From the NCBI GenBank assembly GCA_022605955.1, contig JAKCOZ010000007.1, positions 34,388,991 through 34,452,990 on the forward strand: a stretch of DNA of 64,000 bases, given 5' to 3'. The position numbers and the translations under genes are program-made. Origin of the DNA: Rallus limicola. Taxonomy: Eukaryota; Chordata; Aves; Gruiformes; Rallidae. Every line of letters starts with the position of its first letter. The stretch's first letter is position 1. Under the pieces are notes generated by a model. That model was not told the DNA's origin, searched no databases, and saw only the letters and a program-made list of their open reading frames with translations. This document shows, piece after piece, positions 1 to 13,412 of the stretch.

Positions 1-2831
1 AGGGAGCTAGAGTATTACATACAGCGCTTGCTTTATCAAAAAATCGTAATAACTTGCACCTTTGAAGCGAAGACTTTAAAAAAAAAAGGATAAAAAAGAT
101 AAAACCAGCTATCTAACTATCTCTGGTCCTTTTTAAGTGCAGAGGCAGCCAAGTAAAACTGTTAACCAACCTTCAATTGCTTTTACTCAATGAGGCTAGT
201 TCATTGTTCACGGCTTACTTGTAGGCATTGAAAACTACGGTACTTTTATTACAAGACTCAAGTGTTAGCTAAAATTTCTAGTATCATTTAAATGTTTCAA
301 AACCGGCAGAACACTTTGCATGCACTCTACAATTTTAATCAGTTTGGAAATACACTAAGTAATTACTTTCAAAGGGAAAAGCTGCTTGGAGCATTTGAAT
401 ACTTTTAAAAGCACCAAAATCAATACAACGTACCAAAACGTTTGCCATTTTGTAGCAGGTTTTGCTGTTTATGGAGAAAATATTCATCATCATCTCAAGT
501 TACAGAAAAACTAACTAAGATCCAGTACTTACAGCCAGAAGGTGTATGGCTCTGCTACCCTATCTTCCTTTGGCACAGTTTTTAGACCGTAAGAGAAACA
601 GAAGTAGAAACCATGTAGACTTTATAACATTTTTCAAACCTCATTTGTATATTGATCTGTGTTTGATTGTCATTCCCTACTGAACTCAAACTGATTGTCA
701 ATTCATATTCCAGTAATTTACCCTCTCAAAGTTATTACTACAGCTCAAACGACACATCAACTACGTCTTCAAACAAGCAAAAATAATGACACATCTCCAC
801 TACTGTGGCTAAGGAGGGAAACACACAATTTTTTTTTTATACATGTTATGAGGAGAGAGCAAGTATTGAAGGAACATACAATTCTACCTATAGATACATT
901 TTCCAATGTATTTACCTTTAATTTTCTCATTCTTATTTCACTTAGAAGTGCACTCCATAAATTAAATCTAGGACACTGCACTGTCACTGTTCTAGCTAAA
1001 GGTAACTGCTTCAAATGTGCTGACAGCAGGAAGATTTACCCATGGGAATTCTCTTAGAGACCTCTGAGAAGGAATATGAGGATGAACGAATCTGAGAACA
1101 CATTAATCTGATGTATAATCAGAAGCAAAGAAAGAACATTTTGAAATCCAAACATTCCTGAATAGATAGGCATCTTTTACGGTATACACTTCAACAGGAT
1201 AAATTGCAAGATACTCTCAAGTGAAACCAAACTCTTAGGTTCTCAAGTAAAGCTGAAAACAATGTCCTACCTTGCCCCGAATTATATATTGCTTTCACAG
1301 ATTTTTTCACCTTCTGTAGTGCAGTTCTGTCTTGATCCAATGCCTACAATAACAAGAAATAAACAAACGGTTTACTGCATCGATCAACAAAATACATTGT
1401 TACTTTTTTCCTTAAAAATACTTTTTCTTAAGGAAAAAAAAAAAGTAGTTTCACAGATTGCAGATACAGGACATTCAGCCTGCAGGGAAGTCTGAAGTCA
1501 TTCAATCTCTTCAAGATGAATTAAAGAGCTGGACTGAAAATGCTTTGAAGGCAGAGCAGAGTGGCAGTGACAGTGCTAAAAGAAAAACACTTTTAGTTTT
1601 GCAAAGGACAAAGCATTTATTCAAACTATAACTGTAAAAAAAACCAAACCCAAGAAATAGTAGATGCTTCTACTGTAGCCCTGTAGTTTCTACTACAACT
1701 AAATTGCTTGGTAATTTCTATGGTTTTCCCACAGTAACAATCTTCCAACTATGGACACAAATTATCACACTAAACTCTTGCAACAAACTCCACAACAGAA
1801 TTTTATGAATACAACAGAATTTGATAAGTGGAAAGTAGGAAATCTAAAGAAAAAGACAACGATCTGATTTTGTGCAACATAATGTGACCAAAAGGAAATA
1901 TTTATAATAGTAACACTAAAATATGCTTCTTCAGGATTCTATCATTCTGAACTTAAAATTTTCTGTGATCATTTCAAGAAAGTTATTATTAGATTCCTAG
2001 GTGCTTTAAGCAGCACAACTTCTCACTACCCACTCTCAATCTGATGTAAGAAAGCAAATTCAGATGAAAAATTATCTATTAAGAAAAAGCAAAAAAACCC
2101 ATCAGAATAAATCTTAGTCTTAATCTTGTAGATTAAGAACCCTAAGAGACACATACTAGTGCTGTGTGCAGTAATCTAGTTTGATTTGTGAGATTTGGAT
2201 ATTCTGCACGCCTAAAATGTTTTACATGGTTCCCTGCTATCCATGGAAAACACATTCTTGTTAAACAATTTCCTATATTTTTGTGCCATTCACATCATAT
2301 GCAATTTCCCATCCCAGAAGTAAAGCTAGATCAGTATCTCAAGTTTTAATGAAGCTGGCAGTGTTTTACTCACTGAAGGTTGAAGAACTTCTACCCAGAA
2401 GGGTAGCAGTCCAACTGAGCCTGCTAACTGTTGCAGACCGCAAAGTTCATGTTGCAGAGACCCTTGGGTTGCTACATTACTCAACTTAAAAGTTCCTGTG
2501 GGTCTGGCAGACCAAGGCAGAATAGTACCTACTCCTACAGCATCACTGAGTGAAAACTAAACCAACACGGAGAGTAGTCACTGACAAAGTGGAGATGATT
2601 AAACTATATTGCACAGGGCATAAAAAAGCTAAAAAACCCCAAACAAAACACCACCATCACAGCAGGAGCTACAGATAAACCGGAGAGTTAGGCACTGGAG
2701 ATGGTCATAACTAAGAATAGTACCTTCATGCAAGTTCAAAACACTGAGTTATATATATAAAAAATAATAGTTCTACTTTGGAGTGGCCCAATTTTAACTA
2801 CGCAAAATATTATAGATGAACAATATATGTA
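1..2831. other. Unique intronic DNA
   Basis: AT-rich sequence with no repeat family or exon that I can identify. A 12-base inverted repeat (1404-1415 with 1428-1439) is the only structure noted; the 120-codon ORF at 695-1057 looks random. Confidence 0.6.
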
Positions 2832-3252
2832 AGACTGCTGGAGCACCTCTCATATGAAGACAGGCTGAGAGAGTTTGGCTTGTTCAACCTGGAGAAGAGA
2901 AAGACATGGGGAGACCTTAGAGTGGCTTTACAGTACCTGAAAGGGTCTACAGGAAAGCTGGGGAGGGACTGTTTACTACGGTACGGAGTGACAAGGCAAG
3001 GGGTAACAGCTACAAACTAAAGAGGGTAGAGTTAGATTAGACATTAGGAAGAAATTCTTTCCTGTGAGGGAGATGAGGCCCTGGCACAGGCTGCCCAGAG
3101 AAGCTGTGGCTGTTCTCTCCCTGGCAGTGTTCAAGGGCAGGTTGGATGAGGCTTTGGGGACCCTAGGCTAGTGGAGGGTGTCCCTGCCCATACAGGGGGT
3201 TGGGACTAGATGAGCTTTGAGGTCACTTCCTACCCAAACCATTCTGTGATTT
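2832..3252 (+). mobile_element. CR1 LINE fragment, 5'-truncated
   Basis: It begins within the conserved CTGGAGCACCTCTC segment encoding the C-terminal end of CR1 ORF2. It runs through the CTGCCCAGAGAAGC block and ends at CATTCTGTGATTT, the CR1 3' terminus. The frame is broken. It is antisense to ASAP1. Confidence 0.93.
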
Positions 3253-6200
3253 GAACAGTTTTCCTGCTCTTTAACAGAAATGACCATCTTCTCAAATCAC
3301 AGTCACATCTATGGTAGCTAAAACAATAAAGTTTGGAACCACAAAATTTAAGTTCTTTCTAATACTGTTTATCTCCAATTTTGCATTCGCAGCAGAACAT
3401 TCAGAACTGTAAATATCATTATTTCTTTTGCTCCCGAGCAGAACTCTGGATTTTACTTGACTTTCACCTTGATAGAAAGAGGCAACATTTAAAAATTTAC
3501 TAAAATGCTAAGAACTTTGTGCTCCTTTTTGATGCAGTGCACAGCAGGTGATTCTACTTAAAAGCTTTTGCTTCTTGTGCCTCCATGCTGTGCAAGGCAG
3601 TTGTTACCATAGATTTCTACTCAAGTTCTCTCCATCTTCACCGACCAGAAACAACAAAAAAGATTCACTTGTCTATCTTTGAACACAGGATAGGAGAAGA
3701 ATCTGCAACCAGCGTTTTGGAAAAAAGATAATGGTTAATATAGATGAGATTCAGCAACAAAACTTTATAGTCAGTTCTAGTACCGAAGCAAACTGGACAC
3801 TCAAGAGGAGAAAACAAATACAGAAGCTCACAGAAAGAGACATCAAGTACAATAACTAGAAGACTAGGACAAATAGACTAGAAAAATCTTCCCAATTTGA
3901 CTTGATATAGAATTAAATTTAACCACTAATGTGGGAGCAGGAGGGAAGGGAACATTCATTATTTTAAGAAAGCAATCACTGAGTAAAGCAGTACACAGAG
4001 ATGACATCCACTGCCTGAAGGAGCCAGTGATCTAAGTCAGAATGACATCACAGGTCAATTTTGTATCTTTCTATTTGCAAACAAGACCTTTATGTGAACT
4101 AGCTCCTCTTAATCCAAAAACTCTCTGATTAAAACAATCCACTTACACTCACAAACATACACCAGGGCAGAGTGTGAAATGCTTACCACAGTGGGAACGT
4201 AATCCTGTGTAGGGTTCTAGGTGTACAAAACTAGTATCGGGGGTCGTTGGCTCGGGGGTTTTGGTTGGGTTTTTTTGTTTCTTTGTTTTATGTAACTGTA
4301 AGTAGTTTTTTTCCCAAATATATTACATTCCTCTGCAAAGTCTTTGACTAATAATTTCTAGCTGCACTCTGCTGCACTAGGTGCTCAATTGTATTATTAT
4401 TCCAGAATAATGTTGTAAGCATGTTAAACTAGAAAGGAATGGCTTTGCTTTCCCCAGGTAGGTGAAAACTTGCTTTTGCAGTATCTGTTAATTCATTTTC
4501 CAATATTTAGAATAGTAAATATTTTTACTCCCCATGTTAGAAAACATAAAATCTATTCTTCCAGTAAAATTAACTTATATTTATATTATTGAAAACTACA
4601 ATACCTTAGAGAACTAAGGAGTCTCTGTGACAATGTAGATATTAGATGTGCTCCTTCCTACATATTAAACTCTTCTTCATCACCACTCATGGTGCTTCTC
4701 TCCATTTATGATACCACCTCCTTGAAGGCCTTTTTAACTTCCCTGGGAGAAAGTTTTCTTACCTTCTTATATATTCTGAAAAAACAGATGATTTACTAGA
4801 TGTACCTGCAACACAGATTTCCTACCTTCTCAGACAGACAAAGCTTTATTCCTGAAAAAGGTCATCTTGGAGACAAGTTCCATCTTTATTCAAAATAATG
4901 CAAACTTAGTATTCACAAACTCCCCTGAGAAATCTTAGTGAAGAAATTAAGAAAGAAACACATATTAAATCTGGGAAGCACATATTTAAACAAGGGAAGC
5001 TCCTTGCTTCTCATACTCAGCAGATTTGCTATGCACAATCTGACATGAGTCCTGTCAAGGCTTCATCTTCCTGTATCCCCCCATATTGAAGCTTATGCTC
5101 AAGAAGAAAACCTACTGATTGGGCAACATCAACTCTTCTAACAAATTAGTTAGCAATTTCCCCAGACAGTGACCCCAGGTTTAATCTCTCCTTTCTGCTA
5201 GCATTTAGCTATTTTGAATCCAGCTTGCAAATTCAAACGCCCCACCTAGGTCAAATCTGAAGAAAGCAGTGTCTCTCCTGTCTCACGATAGGGCATGCAG
5301 TTGAGGAGCTGCTGTGTTGACCCTCAGCTCCACAAGAACTCGGGGGTCCTTTGAACACCACAGATTTAGCTCACCTGCCATCAGTGCATACCACACTGAC
5401 AGGAAGGTGTACTTAGAGCTCTCGTTTCACATTTAGAGGCAAGACTCATCACAGCACCTTCCCTAAGATGTCATTTACTGATACCTATTCATAACAATTT
5501 ACAAACTGGAAAACTTATCCACCTGAGGAAACAAAATCAAATTCATTTTGGGGTGGAAGGAGCAAGAATCCTCCTAATGGATCATTTCAGTGAGTAGTTG
5601 CATGGGGGCTTTAACCAGCAAGACACAGCACACAGGTCAGCACTGGTTCACAAAAGGTGTGTGTTGTCATCCCATAAGCACACCACAGTCCTCTCTGCTT
5701 GAAGAGGTGAAGCTGTGCACTGCTGCTCACTCAGACATTTGCCTCTCTTCAACCATCTAGAATCTGTTCCCTTCCCAATAAAGGGTATTTCTATTTTTGG
5801 GCCATGTTCTATTTTAATAATTATTAAATTTTAAACCAGAAATTACAGTACTGTGCTGTGAGTACAGTGCTAGATTCTGGATCACTACCTTTGATGAACT
5901 AAAAACTGCCCAACTTACATTTCAATAGACTACTAATTGTTTCTTGAGAAGCTTGGGTCTTTTTATTCCATATACATATATATATATATATATAATATGT
6001 ATGTATAAATCAGTTTGCATGTGTGTCTGCCTAGATATTCACATGTATATAACTGCATGCAAAAGCTTATATACTGAAGTCCATACATAAGAAGATTTGA
6101 GGTACTTATTCCTGATAAACATGAAAAATATGGTTGGAGCAACACAAAAATCTTCCTTCTCTTGACTGATGTAAAACCAATATTACAGAAACTGATCTCA

Positions 6201-7340
6201 AAATTGTTTTGTGTTTCTATTCAAATTTGCTCTTCTAGAACTCGGCATCATTCTAGACACACGCATTGGCACAGAGGATGCTACAGCCCCTTCAGTCCAC
6301 TAGACCTCCTAAATCAGCAAACAGGTTTTGTGTACCTTGCAAACCTTTACAATGTGAAGAGAATAAAACCCCAATAATCAAAAACCAAACCCAAACTACA
6401 CTAATTTCTGTTTCAGTCTTACAATAACAAAAAGAGTGGCTCAAGACACTGACAATCACATGAATATGTCCGAATACTTTATTAACCCCTTCAAATAGGA
6501 GAAGATGCATTTTCCAACTACAACAAAATGGTCATCCTCTTATCAGGAGGTTTGGAGTATCGCTCCACTTTTAGGAGGTTTGCCCTAGAAAATTCCACAT
6601 GCTACCAATACCAGAACCCATTCACAAAAATAATATATCAAAACAGGAATGTTTTAAATAGTTACAATATTTTTCACAAGCCAAACATGTCAGAAGCTTG
6701 AAGGCTACCAGAGCATGCACAAGCTATGTACTCCTGACAAAAGCCCCTCCATGTATTTTAGGAAACTATTTTCATATATTAAAAAAGTAAAATAACAAAA
6801 AAACTCAAAAACCATGTGAAATATAAAATATTTGAGGTCATACACACAAATGGGTATAATGAATGGTTGGTGGTCATATGCATGTATAGTTAGACACAAG
6901 ATTAATTATCTCACAGAGAACAAATGGGTGATATATTGACTTTAAGGGAGCAAAAGAAGCTCCCTTATCAATTAACACATTAATCTGACCCTGGCACAGA
7001 AGTGATGGACATTTACTGTTGCCTTTACTAGAAAATATGCTTGCTGTCTGTTCATGTCCCGGTTGCAGTATCCGTGTAACAGAGCAGAACAATGGCACCT
7101 TACACAGTTATGGCTATTCATCACCAGCATCCATTTTCTTTACAATAAACCCCAAACTTTATCCAATGGATAATAAACACAGATTAGACAGGCTAGTAAG
7201 TTACTATATGCCACTGAAATTGCAACAAGACAAATACTAGTAATTTCCCCAGTAAAATATAATCAAAAGAGGAGTCAACAGTAGGTCTCTTGTAGCTTAC
7301 CCACTCAGAAATGAGCAGACTACCAAATTAACTTAATTAG
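3253..7340. other. Unique intronic DNA with a TA microsatellite
   Basis: Nothing gene-like is seen. There is a T/G-rich patch near 4240-4320, the (TA)n tract near 5980, and a small direct repeat of AGGAGGTTT near 6545 and 6572. Confidence 0.6.
5972..5997. repeat. (TA)n microsatellite
   Basis: Alternating TA within a longer AT-rich stretch (CATATACATATATATATA). Confidence 0.85.
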
Positions 7341-7695
7341 AGAAGGCTCTGGGAAGACCTTATAACAGTCTTCAAGTACCTGAAGGGGCATACAGGAAAG
7401 CTGGGGAAGGACTTTTCCAGGGTGTGTAGAGATAGGAGGAGGGATAATGGTTTTAAACTGGAGCAGTGTAGGTTTAGATTAGACATTAGGAAGAGGTTTT
7501 TCACTCTGAGGGTGGTGGATCACTGGCACAGGTTGCCCAGAGAGGTGGTGGAGGCCCCACCCCTGAAGGCATTCAAGGTCAGGCTTGATGAAGCTCTAAG
7601 CAACCTGATCTAGTGAAGGTGTCCCTGTTTACTCAGGGGGGGTGGACTAGATGACCTTTAAAGGTACCAGCCAACCTCAGGCATTCTGTGATTTC
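7341..7695 (+). mobile_element. CR1 LINE fragment, 5'-truncated
   Basis: It starts at AGAAGGCTCTGGGAAGACC and ends at the CR1 tail CATTCTGTGATTTC. A 63-codon open stretch at 7422-7613 is the remnant C-terminus of CR1 ORF2 (RFRLDIRKRFFTLRVVDHW). It is antisense to ASAP1. Confidence 0.92.
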
Positions 7696-8091
7696 ATGCA
7701 TCCTGTAAATGGAGAAGTGATGTAAACCACCCTTCTCGACCTTCCCTCCTCACTCAGTTTGCGTTAGCCCTGACAGTCTACAGTATGAAGTCTGTTTCCA
7801 ACTCTTGGCATCAGTACATATATGTCTGACAAAAATAGGGGAGTGGTTAAGACTCTTCTAGAGACTTAAACCCTTCATGTAAAAGATGGATCCACCAGGC
7901 AGTTTTAACTCATCCTGAATTACTTAAAAAACCCAAAGGGTCCAAGTGAGAGAAAGCAAACCAAAAAACCTTGTATCAACAAGCAGCTACCACTGTAATA
8001 ACTGCTGCCAACATAATTTAGTACTCTGTCCTTTACCAGGTTCTCTCAAAATAAGACAAATTAAGGGATAATACTCTTTTTTGAAAAATAA

Positions 8092-8242
8092 TCAAGTTTC
8101 CAATTGTGGAGTCACCATCCCTGGAGGCGTATAGATGGACTCCTTAAGTATGTGATCTAGAGGTGGACTAGTCAGGGTTAGGCTATGGTTGGACTTGATG
8201 ATTGAAAGGGTCTCCTCCAACCCAGGTGATTCTATGATTCTA
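8092..8242 (+). mobile_element. Short CR1 3' end, other subfamily
   Basis: It carries the GAGTCACCATCCCTGGAGG block, then TTGGACTTGATGAT and the tail GATTCTATGATTCTA. This block also occurs in the CR1 copies at 15.1 and 17.9 kb, so those three are one subfamily. Confidence 0.85.
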
Positions 8243-9099
8243 ATGAAAAGAGCATCAGTAATCATATTTAGAAAATACGCTTTTTTTCCCGAAAATATTT
8301 TTTTGGGTAATGCCAAAGCTTAATGGAAATTCCATCAGCTGAACTCCTCTCACATCTGCGGCTGTTAGCAGCATGGCCTGATGCCACTCAATAGGCACTC
8401 TCCAAACAGGCAGACGTGAAAAAACTCACCAGCCTTCAGTACTGTAAAGGTCACATGAGATGAGCAAGCTCATTTGTGTGGTCTCTAAAGAGTTGCAAAA
8501 ATAATAGTCACTAAATTATCCTTTGAGTATTACTCAAACCTCACCACAGTAGATACTACTTGTAAAATCTCTGACTAAAAAGTTCAGTGTTGCTAAATTG
8601 TAATTTCTTCTGACAACTGATCTTTGGATCCCTCTTAGCAACCATACTCCTACCCAGAAGCCTTTTTGGCAAGAGCATGAACACAGATCCTAATTGCTAT
8701 CTATATATGATTACTCCTAGATGAAGCTAACATCACACATTTCCTAATGAACATGGAGCAGATATTTGATCTTGTGCACACTCTGTCCTATTTGGAAATA
8801 TTTAACAATATTTCGGGCAGTTACGTTCTCAGCTGAGTTACATCACTACTTCTGAGTTCAGCTCATTTTCTGCACAAGGTACATTAAGAGATAACTGAAA
8901 ACAAACCCTATGATATTTGTTTGTAGATACAATGGTGACACAGATCAGATTAATTTTCTAACTTCTGTTGTGTAGGAGATGCTGAAAAACCCACAACTAC
9001 TGACAACACTTGAAAATAACCAGTGACAGATACAGAATTTTCCCCACAGTCTGTAAACCAGTTTCAGCTGGGTAGAAACTAATCTTGGTGATAAATGTC

Positions 9100-9278
9100 A
9101 CAGAACCATATGATTTGGGTTGAAAGCGACCTTAAATATCATCTAAGCCAACCCCTTGCCCTGGGCAGGGACATCTTTCCCTAGATAGACCAGGTTGTTC
9201 AGAGCCTCATTCAACCTGACTTTGAACTCCACCAATGATCCACAACTTCTCTGGGCATGATGGGGCATCCACAATTAC
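9100..9278 (-). mobile_element. Short diverged CR1 3' end
   Basis: In reverse it reads through a degraded tail (ACCATATGATTTGGGTTG), a CCTTGCCCTGGGCAGGGACATC-like block and GGGGCATCCACAA. It is heavily diverged, so it is probably one of the older copies. It is sense to ASAP1. Confidence 0.75.
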
Positions 9279-9989
9279 TTAGCACCAATATTTTCACCTT
9301 TACACTGGCCACAACATGCCTTGAACTAGTGATGGCTGGTTGAACAGCTATCACTCATATCAAACTCACTTCAGTATACCAATCAGCTTTACCACTACCA
9401 ATTAGAAACCTAAGACAGCAAAACCAGTGACCAGTTTTCATTTTACCTATTTCTTACTCCCAGCAGCAGAAAAACACACTAGCATGATTAAGGGGGTAAA
9501 ATGTGGTTAAAGATCAGAAGCCAGCAAACCCACAGCCAGTCCCACAGCTCCTGAAGATACCACTGTACAAGACTAATGAGCTGAAAACACAACTTTGCTT
9601 GCGATAAAGCAGCATGGCACCAGTAAGGGGTTGCACAGAAGAGTCTTCCTACATTATAAATGTTTCTGCATTTAAAAATAGGAAGTGGTGTTGCACTTAA
9701 CTTTTCAGCAAGTCATAATAGCATACTGTCAATCATTTTTCTGGAGCTGATCATCTTGTCCACACTAGTGATGTGCTAAGTATTGCTTTACAGAACAAAA
9801 GGAATGATCTTCATTTAAAAAACAGAGTATTTTGTACCTGTGCTCTCCCAAACCCCTCCTCACACTTTTTTCAAAGTCCAGTGGAAATACATTGCTTTGA
9901 ATGTATCAGCTACCAAATACCATCCTTCCAAAGCTTTTTTTCCCAGCATACAAATATACAGTTCCATAGAAATAGTATATAAACAAAAC

Positions 9990-10890
9990 TGACATCGAGG
10001 GTGAGGTTGAGTGCACCCTCAGCAAGTTTGCAGATTATACCCAGCTAAGGGTGCAGTTGACACACCAGAAGAACAAGATGTCATCCAGAGGGACCTAGAC
10101 AGGCTGGATTGTGAGCCCAGGTGAACCTCATGAGGTTCCACAAGGCCAAGTGCAGCGTCCTGTGTCTGGGTTGGGGCAATCCTTGTCATCAATACAGGCT
10201 GGGAGATGATGTGATAGAGAGCAGCCCTGCAGAGAAAGACTTGGGGGTGCTGGTGGATGAGAAGCTTAAGATGAACTGACAAGGAACACTCACAGCCCAG
10301 AAGGCCAATCCTGGGCTCTATCAAAAGCAGCATGACCAGCAGGTCAAGGGAGAGGATTATGCCTCTCTACTCCACTCTTATGAGAGCCCACCTGGAGTAC
10401 TGTATCCAGTACTGGTCCCCAGTACAAGATAGACATGGAACTGTTAAAACATGTCCAGAGGAGGGCCATGAAGATGATTAGAAGGCTGGAGCACCTCTCC
10501 TATGAAGAGCGTTGGGGGTGTTCAGCCTGGAGAAGAGAAGGCTCCAGGGAAATCTTATTGTGGCCTTCCAGTACCTGCAGAGTCCTACAGGAAAGCTGGG
10601 AAGGGTCTGTTTACAAAGGCATGGAGTGATAGGATGAGGAGGAATAGTTTTAAATTGGAAGGGGTAGATTTAGATTGGATATTAGGAAAAAATTCTTCAC
10701 TATGAGGGTGGTGAGGCCCTAGCACATGTTGTGTAGAGAAGTGGTGGCTGCCCCCTCCCTGACAGTGTTCAAGGCCAGGTTGGATGGGGCCTTGGGCAGA
10801 CTGGTCTAGTGAGAGGTGTCCCTGCCCATGGCAGGGTAGTTGGGACTAGATCATCTGTAAGATCCTTTCCAGCCCAAACCATTCTGCAAA
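9990..10890 (+). mobile_element. CR1 LINE fragment, about 0.9 kb
   Basis: It starts in ORF2 near the reverse transcriptase catalytic region, where CTCAGCAAGTTTGCAGATTA corresponds to the S-K-F-A-D segment. It continues through the C-terminal region (ELLKHVQRRAMKMIRRLEHL) to a degraded 3' end (CCAAACCATTCTGC). Stops and frameshifts break the ORF. It is antisense to ASAP1. Confidence 0.93.
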
Positions 10891-12930
10891 TTTTTTTTGT
10901 AAATTTTCATTGAAACTACTTGTAACTTGATAACCCAAATACACAAATTCCAAACAAAAAAGCTTATATGCAAAAGGCTTAACTAAATACAATTCAAAAC
11001 CCAAAATAGAATAGAATTATTTATTTTCTAGAACACTAAAAAAAAAAATACATCAGAAGACAGCAAACAGCTGAGGTAAGGTCTTGCAAAAGGAAGGAAA
11101 TTTAAGAGAAGACAGCATGCAAACAGCATAAACACAAATGCACTACCTGGAAGTGCCAGCAGATAGATTTATTAGAAAGAAATGTGATTCTCAGCAACGT
11201 GAATTGGAACAAAGCACAAAAGTCTCTGGAGAATTGCTCCCACCCACCATATCTGGCTGTAAATTTCATTAGAAGGAGAGTTCCTCAGTCACTCCACCAG
11301 AGCTAAATACCACAAAATATTTTCCTCCTGGGTTAACCCTTCCCTTTCTTCCTCCTCTGAAACCACAGAATGTTCTGAAGTGTGCTCTGTATTCAATCCG
11401 TTCTGCCAGGAACGCACAGGTATTCGCCGGTCAGGAAGGGATGATGCGCTAGATCCAGACTCGTGACTTAGGATTTTTAGCACATTTCAGGCAGGAAAAT
11501 TCACAGATTTGATGAATATTACAGAAGCTCAAAATAAAGTACTCAGCCATTGCCAACCTCATGGTGGTGTTGCAATTACACAGTGAACTTCACCTCCAAC
11601 TCTATAAATTTCAGTTGGTACCATTACTTGTCAAGATCTGATATCAGAGATATGGAGGACATCAGAAACACACACGGTAGATTGGAGCATTTCAAAACAT
11701 TACTGCTACTATTACAAATCCCTTTTCCTTTAAAAAAATTGCATCACTGGGAAGGGAGGAGCACAGTCCCTTGAGAACAGAACCAACCCATGCTCCTTCT
11801 CCTCCTAAACCCTAAAGAAATAGTTAAATGCACAACTGTGATATTCCCTTTCAGAGTTATTCTGTTCAGAGGGAAAAAGCAGGTATAGTAATGCATTAAA
11901 AGTGTTTTATATATTAAAAAACCCCTAAAAAATTTAATTGTGTCTATGTGTTCCAAGCTGCACAAAACCAAAAAAGAAACAACCAAACCCCCAAAAAAAG
12001 GAAAAAAAAAGGGGGAGGGGTATATTTCCATTACAACACAGACCTTGAAGCATCTGGGAATACTGCTTACAGCTCAGTTTGATTTTGTTATCAGAGACTG
12101 CTATGATGACAGGGTCAAGACTTCACCTTCCATCACGTTTAAACTGTCACCACCACCACTTACTATGAAAATTGGATGACCAGCTAGGAAAGTCTATTAC
12201 CATTTAATCCTTCTTATAGTATATGATGTAAACTGACATTACAGGATAACAACAAGAGGGATAACAACAACAATAACAAAATATCTAGAAACACTCTAGA
12301 AATAAGCACATATTCCATTTATTTATTTTTAAGGTGGAAGTTAAAATGGAAATAAGGAACTGTACAACATCCAACTGGAGTTGTGTTTCTGATCATTATG
12401 ATTAAACTTTGGCAAGAGATTACTTACAAAATGCACAAAAGAGATTTCAAGTCTCAAATGCAAAAGTGCATAATTCAGTTGTGAAGCATTAGACTTAATG
12501 TTGAATTTCAATGCCATGGTCTTTGATACAAGCATTCTCTGAACATATTTAGCTTTGCAGGGGAAATTACAGAAAATGAAACATAACCGGGAAAGTAAAT
12601 TCTAAAATTTTAATAATAGTCTCATCTAAACCCCTCTATTTTCTCCTACAATGTCTTTCATTTCTTTTGACCAACGTACAAAACTAGTATAAATGTACAT
12701 TAGAAAACTAGGATGTGCATCTTTACACTGATACAGAAAGCCAACAGATGCCTAAAAGAAATACAGTCAAAAAAACTAAACTATAAGTGTGTGCAATGAG
12801 TATTAATTAAAGCTTATATATCATTACATAACAGAATAATCCTATACACAATTTAAGGCCAGAGTGAGATCTGCTTTCTCAATATACAAATAAAATATGA
12901 GAAGGGATATCAAACCTAAAGCAAAGACTG
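10891..12930. other. Unique intronic DNA
   Basis: AT-rich with short A runs (11039-11048, 12001-12010). No exon or recognisable element. Confidence 0.6.
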
Positions 12931-13412
12931 ATCATAGAATCACAGAATGGCATGGGTTGGAAGGGACCCCAAGGATCATAGAGCTCCAAACCCCCTGCCA
13001 GAGGCAGGGCCACCAACCTCAGGCCAGATCTACACAAGGTTGCCCAGGGCCCCATTCAACCTGGCCTTGAACACTTCCAGGGATGGGGCATCCACCACCA
13101 ATCTGGGCATCCTGTTCCAGCACCTCACTACTCTCTCTGTGAAAAACTTTCCCCAAATATCTAATCTGAACCTTCCCTCCTTTAGCTTTAGTCCATTCCC
13201 CCTTGTCCTGCCATTTTCTACCCTTTTAAAAAGTTGATTCCCCTCCTGTTTGTACGCTCCCTTCAGGTACTGAAAGGCTGCAATGAGGTCCCCCCTCAGC
13301 CTTCTCTTCTCCAGGCTGAACAAGCCCAGCTCCCTCAGCCTCTCTTCGTAGGGGAGGTACTCCAGCCCTCTAATCCTCCTCATGGCCCTGCGCTGAACCC
13401 TCTCCAACAGTT
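12931..13412 (-). mobile_element. CR1 LINE fragment with open ORF2 C-terminus
   Basis: In reverse orientation it starts with the tail ATCATAGAATCACAGAATGG and ends inside GAACTGTTGGAG. On the minus strand the ORF2 C-terminus is open, from ELLERVQRRAMRRIRGLEYL down to LNGALGNLV and its stop at 13030. The frame runs a little beyond the CR1 boundary, to 13464. It is among the best preserved copies here and is sense to ASAP1. Confidence 0.94.

Noticed and set aside
695..1057. 120-codon ORF near the window start
   Set aside because: Composition is that of random AT-rich DNA, the opposite strand is also open, and no family is recognised.
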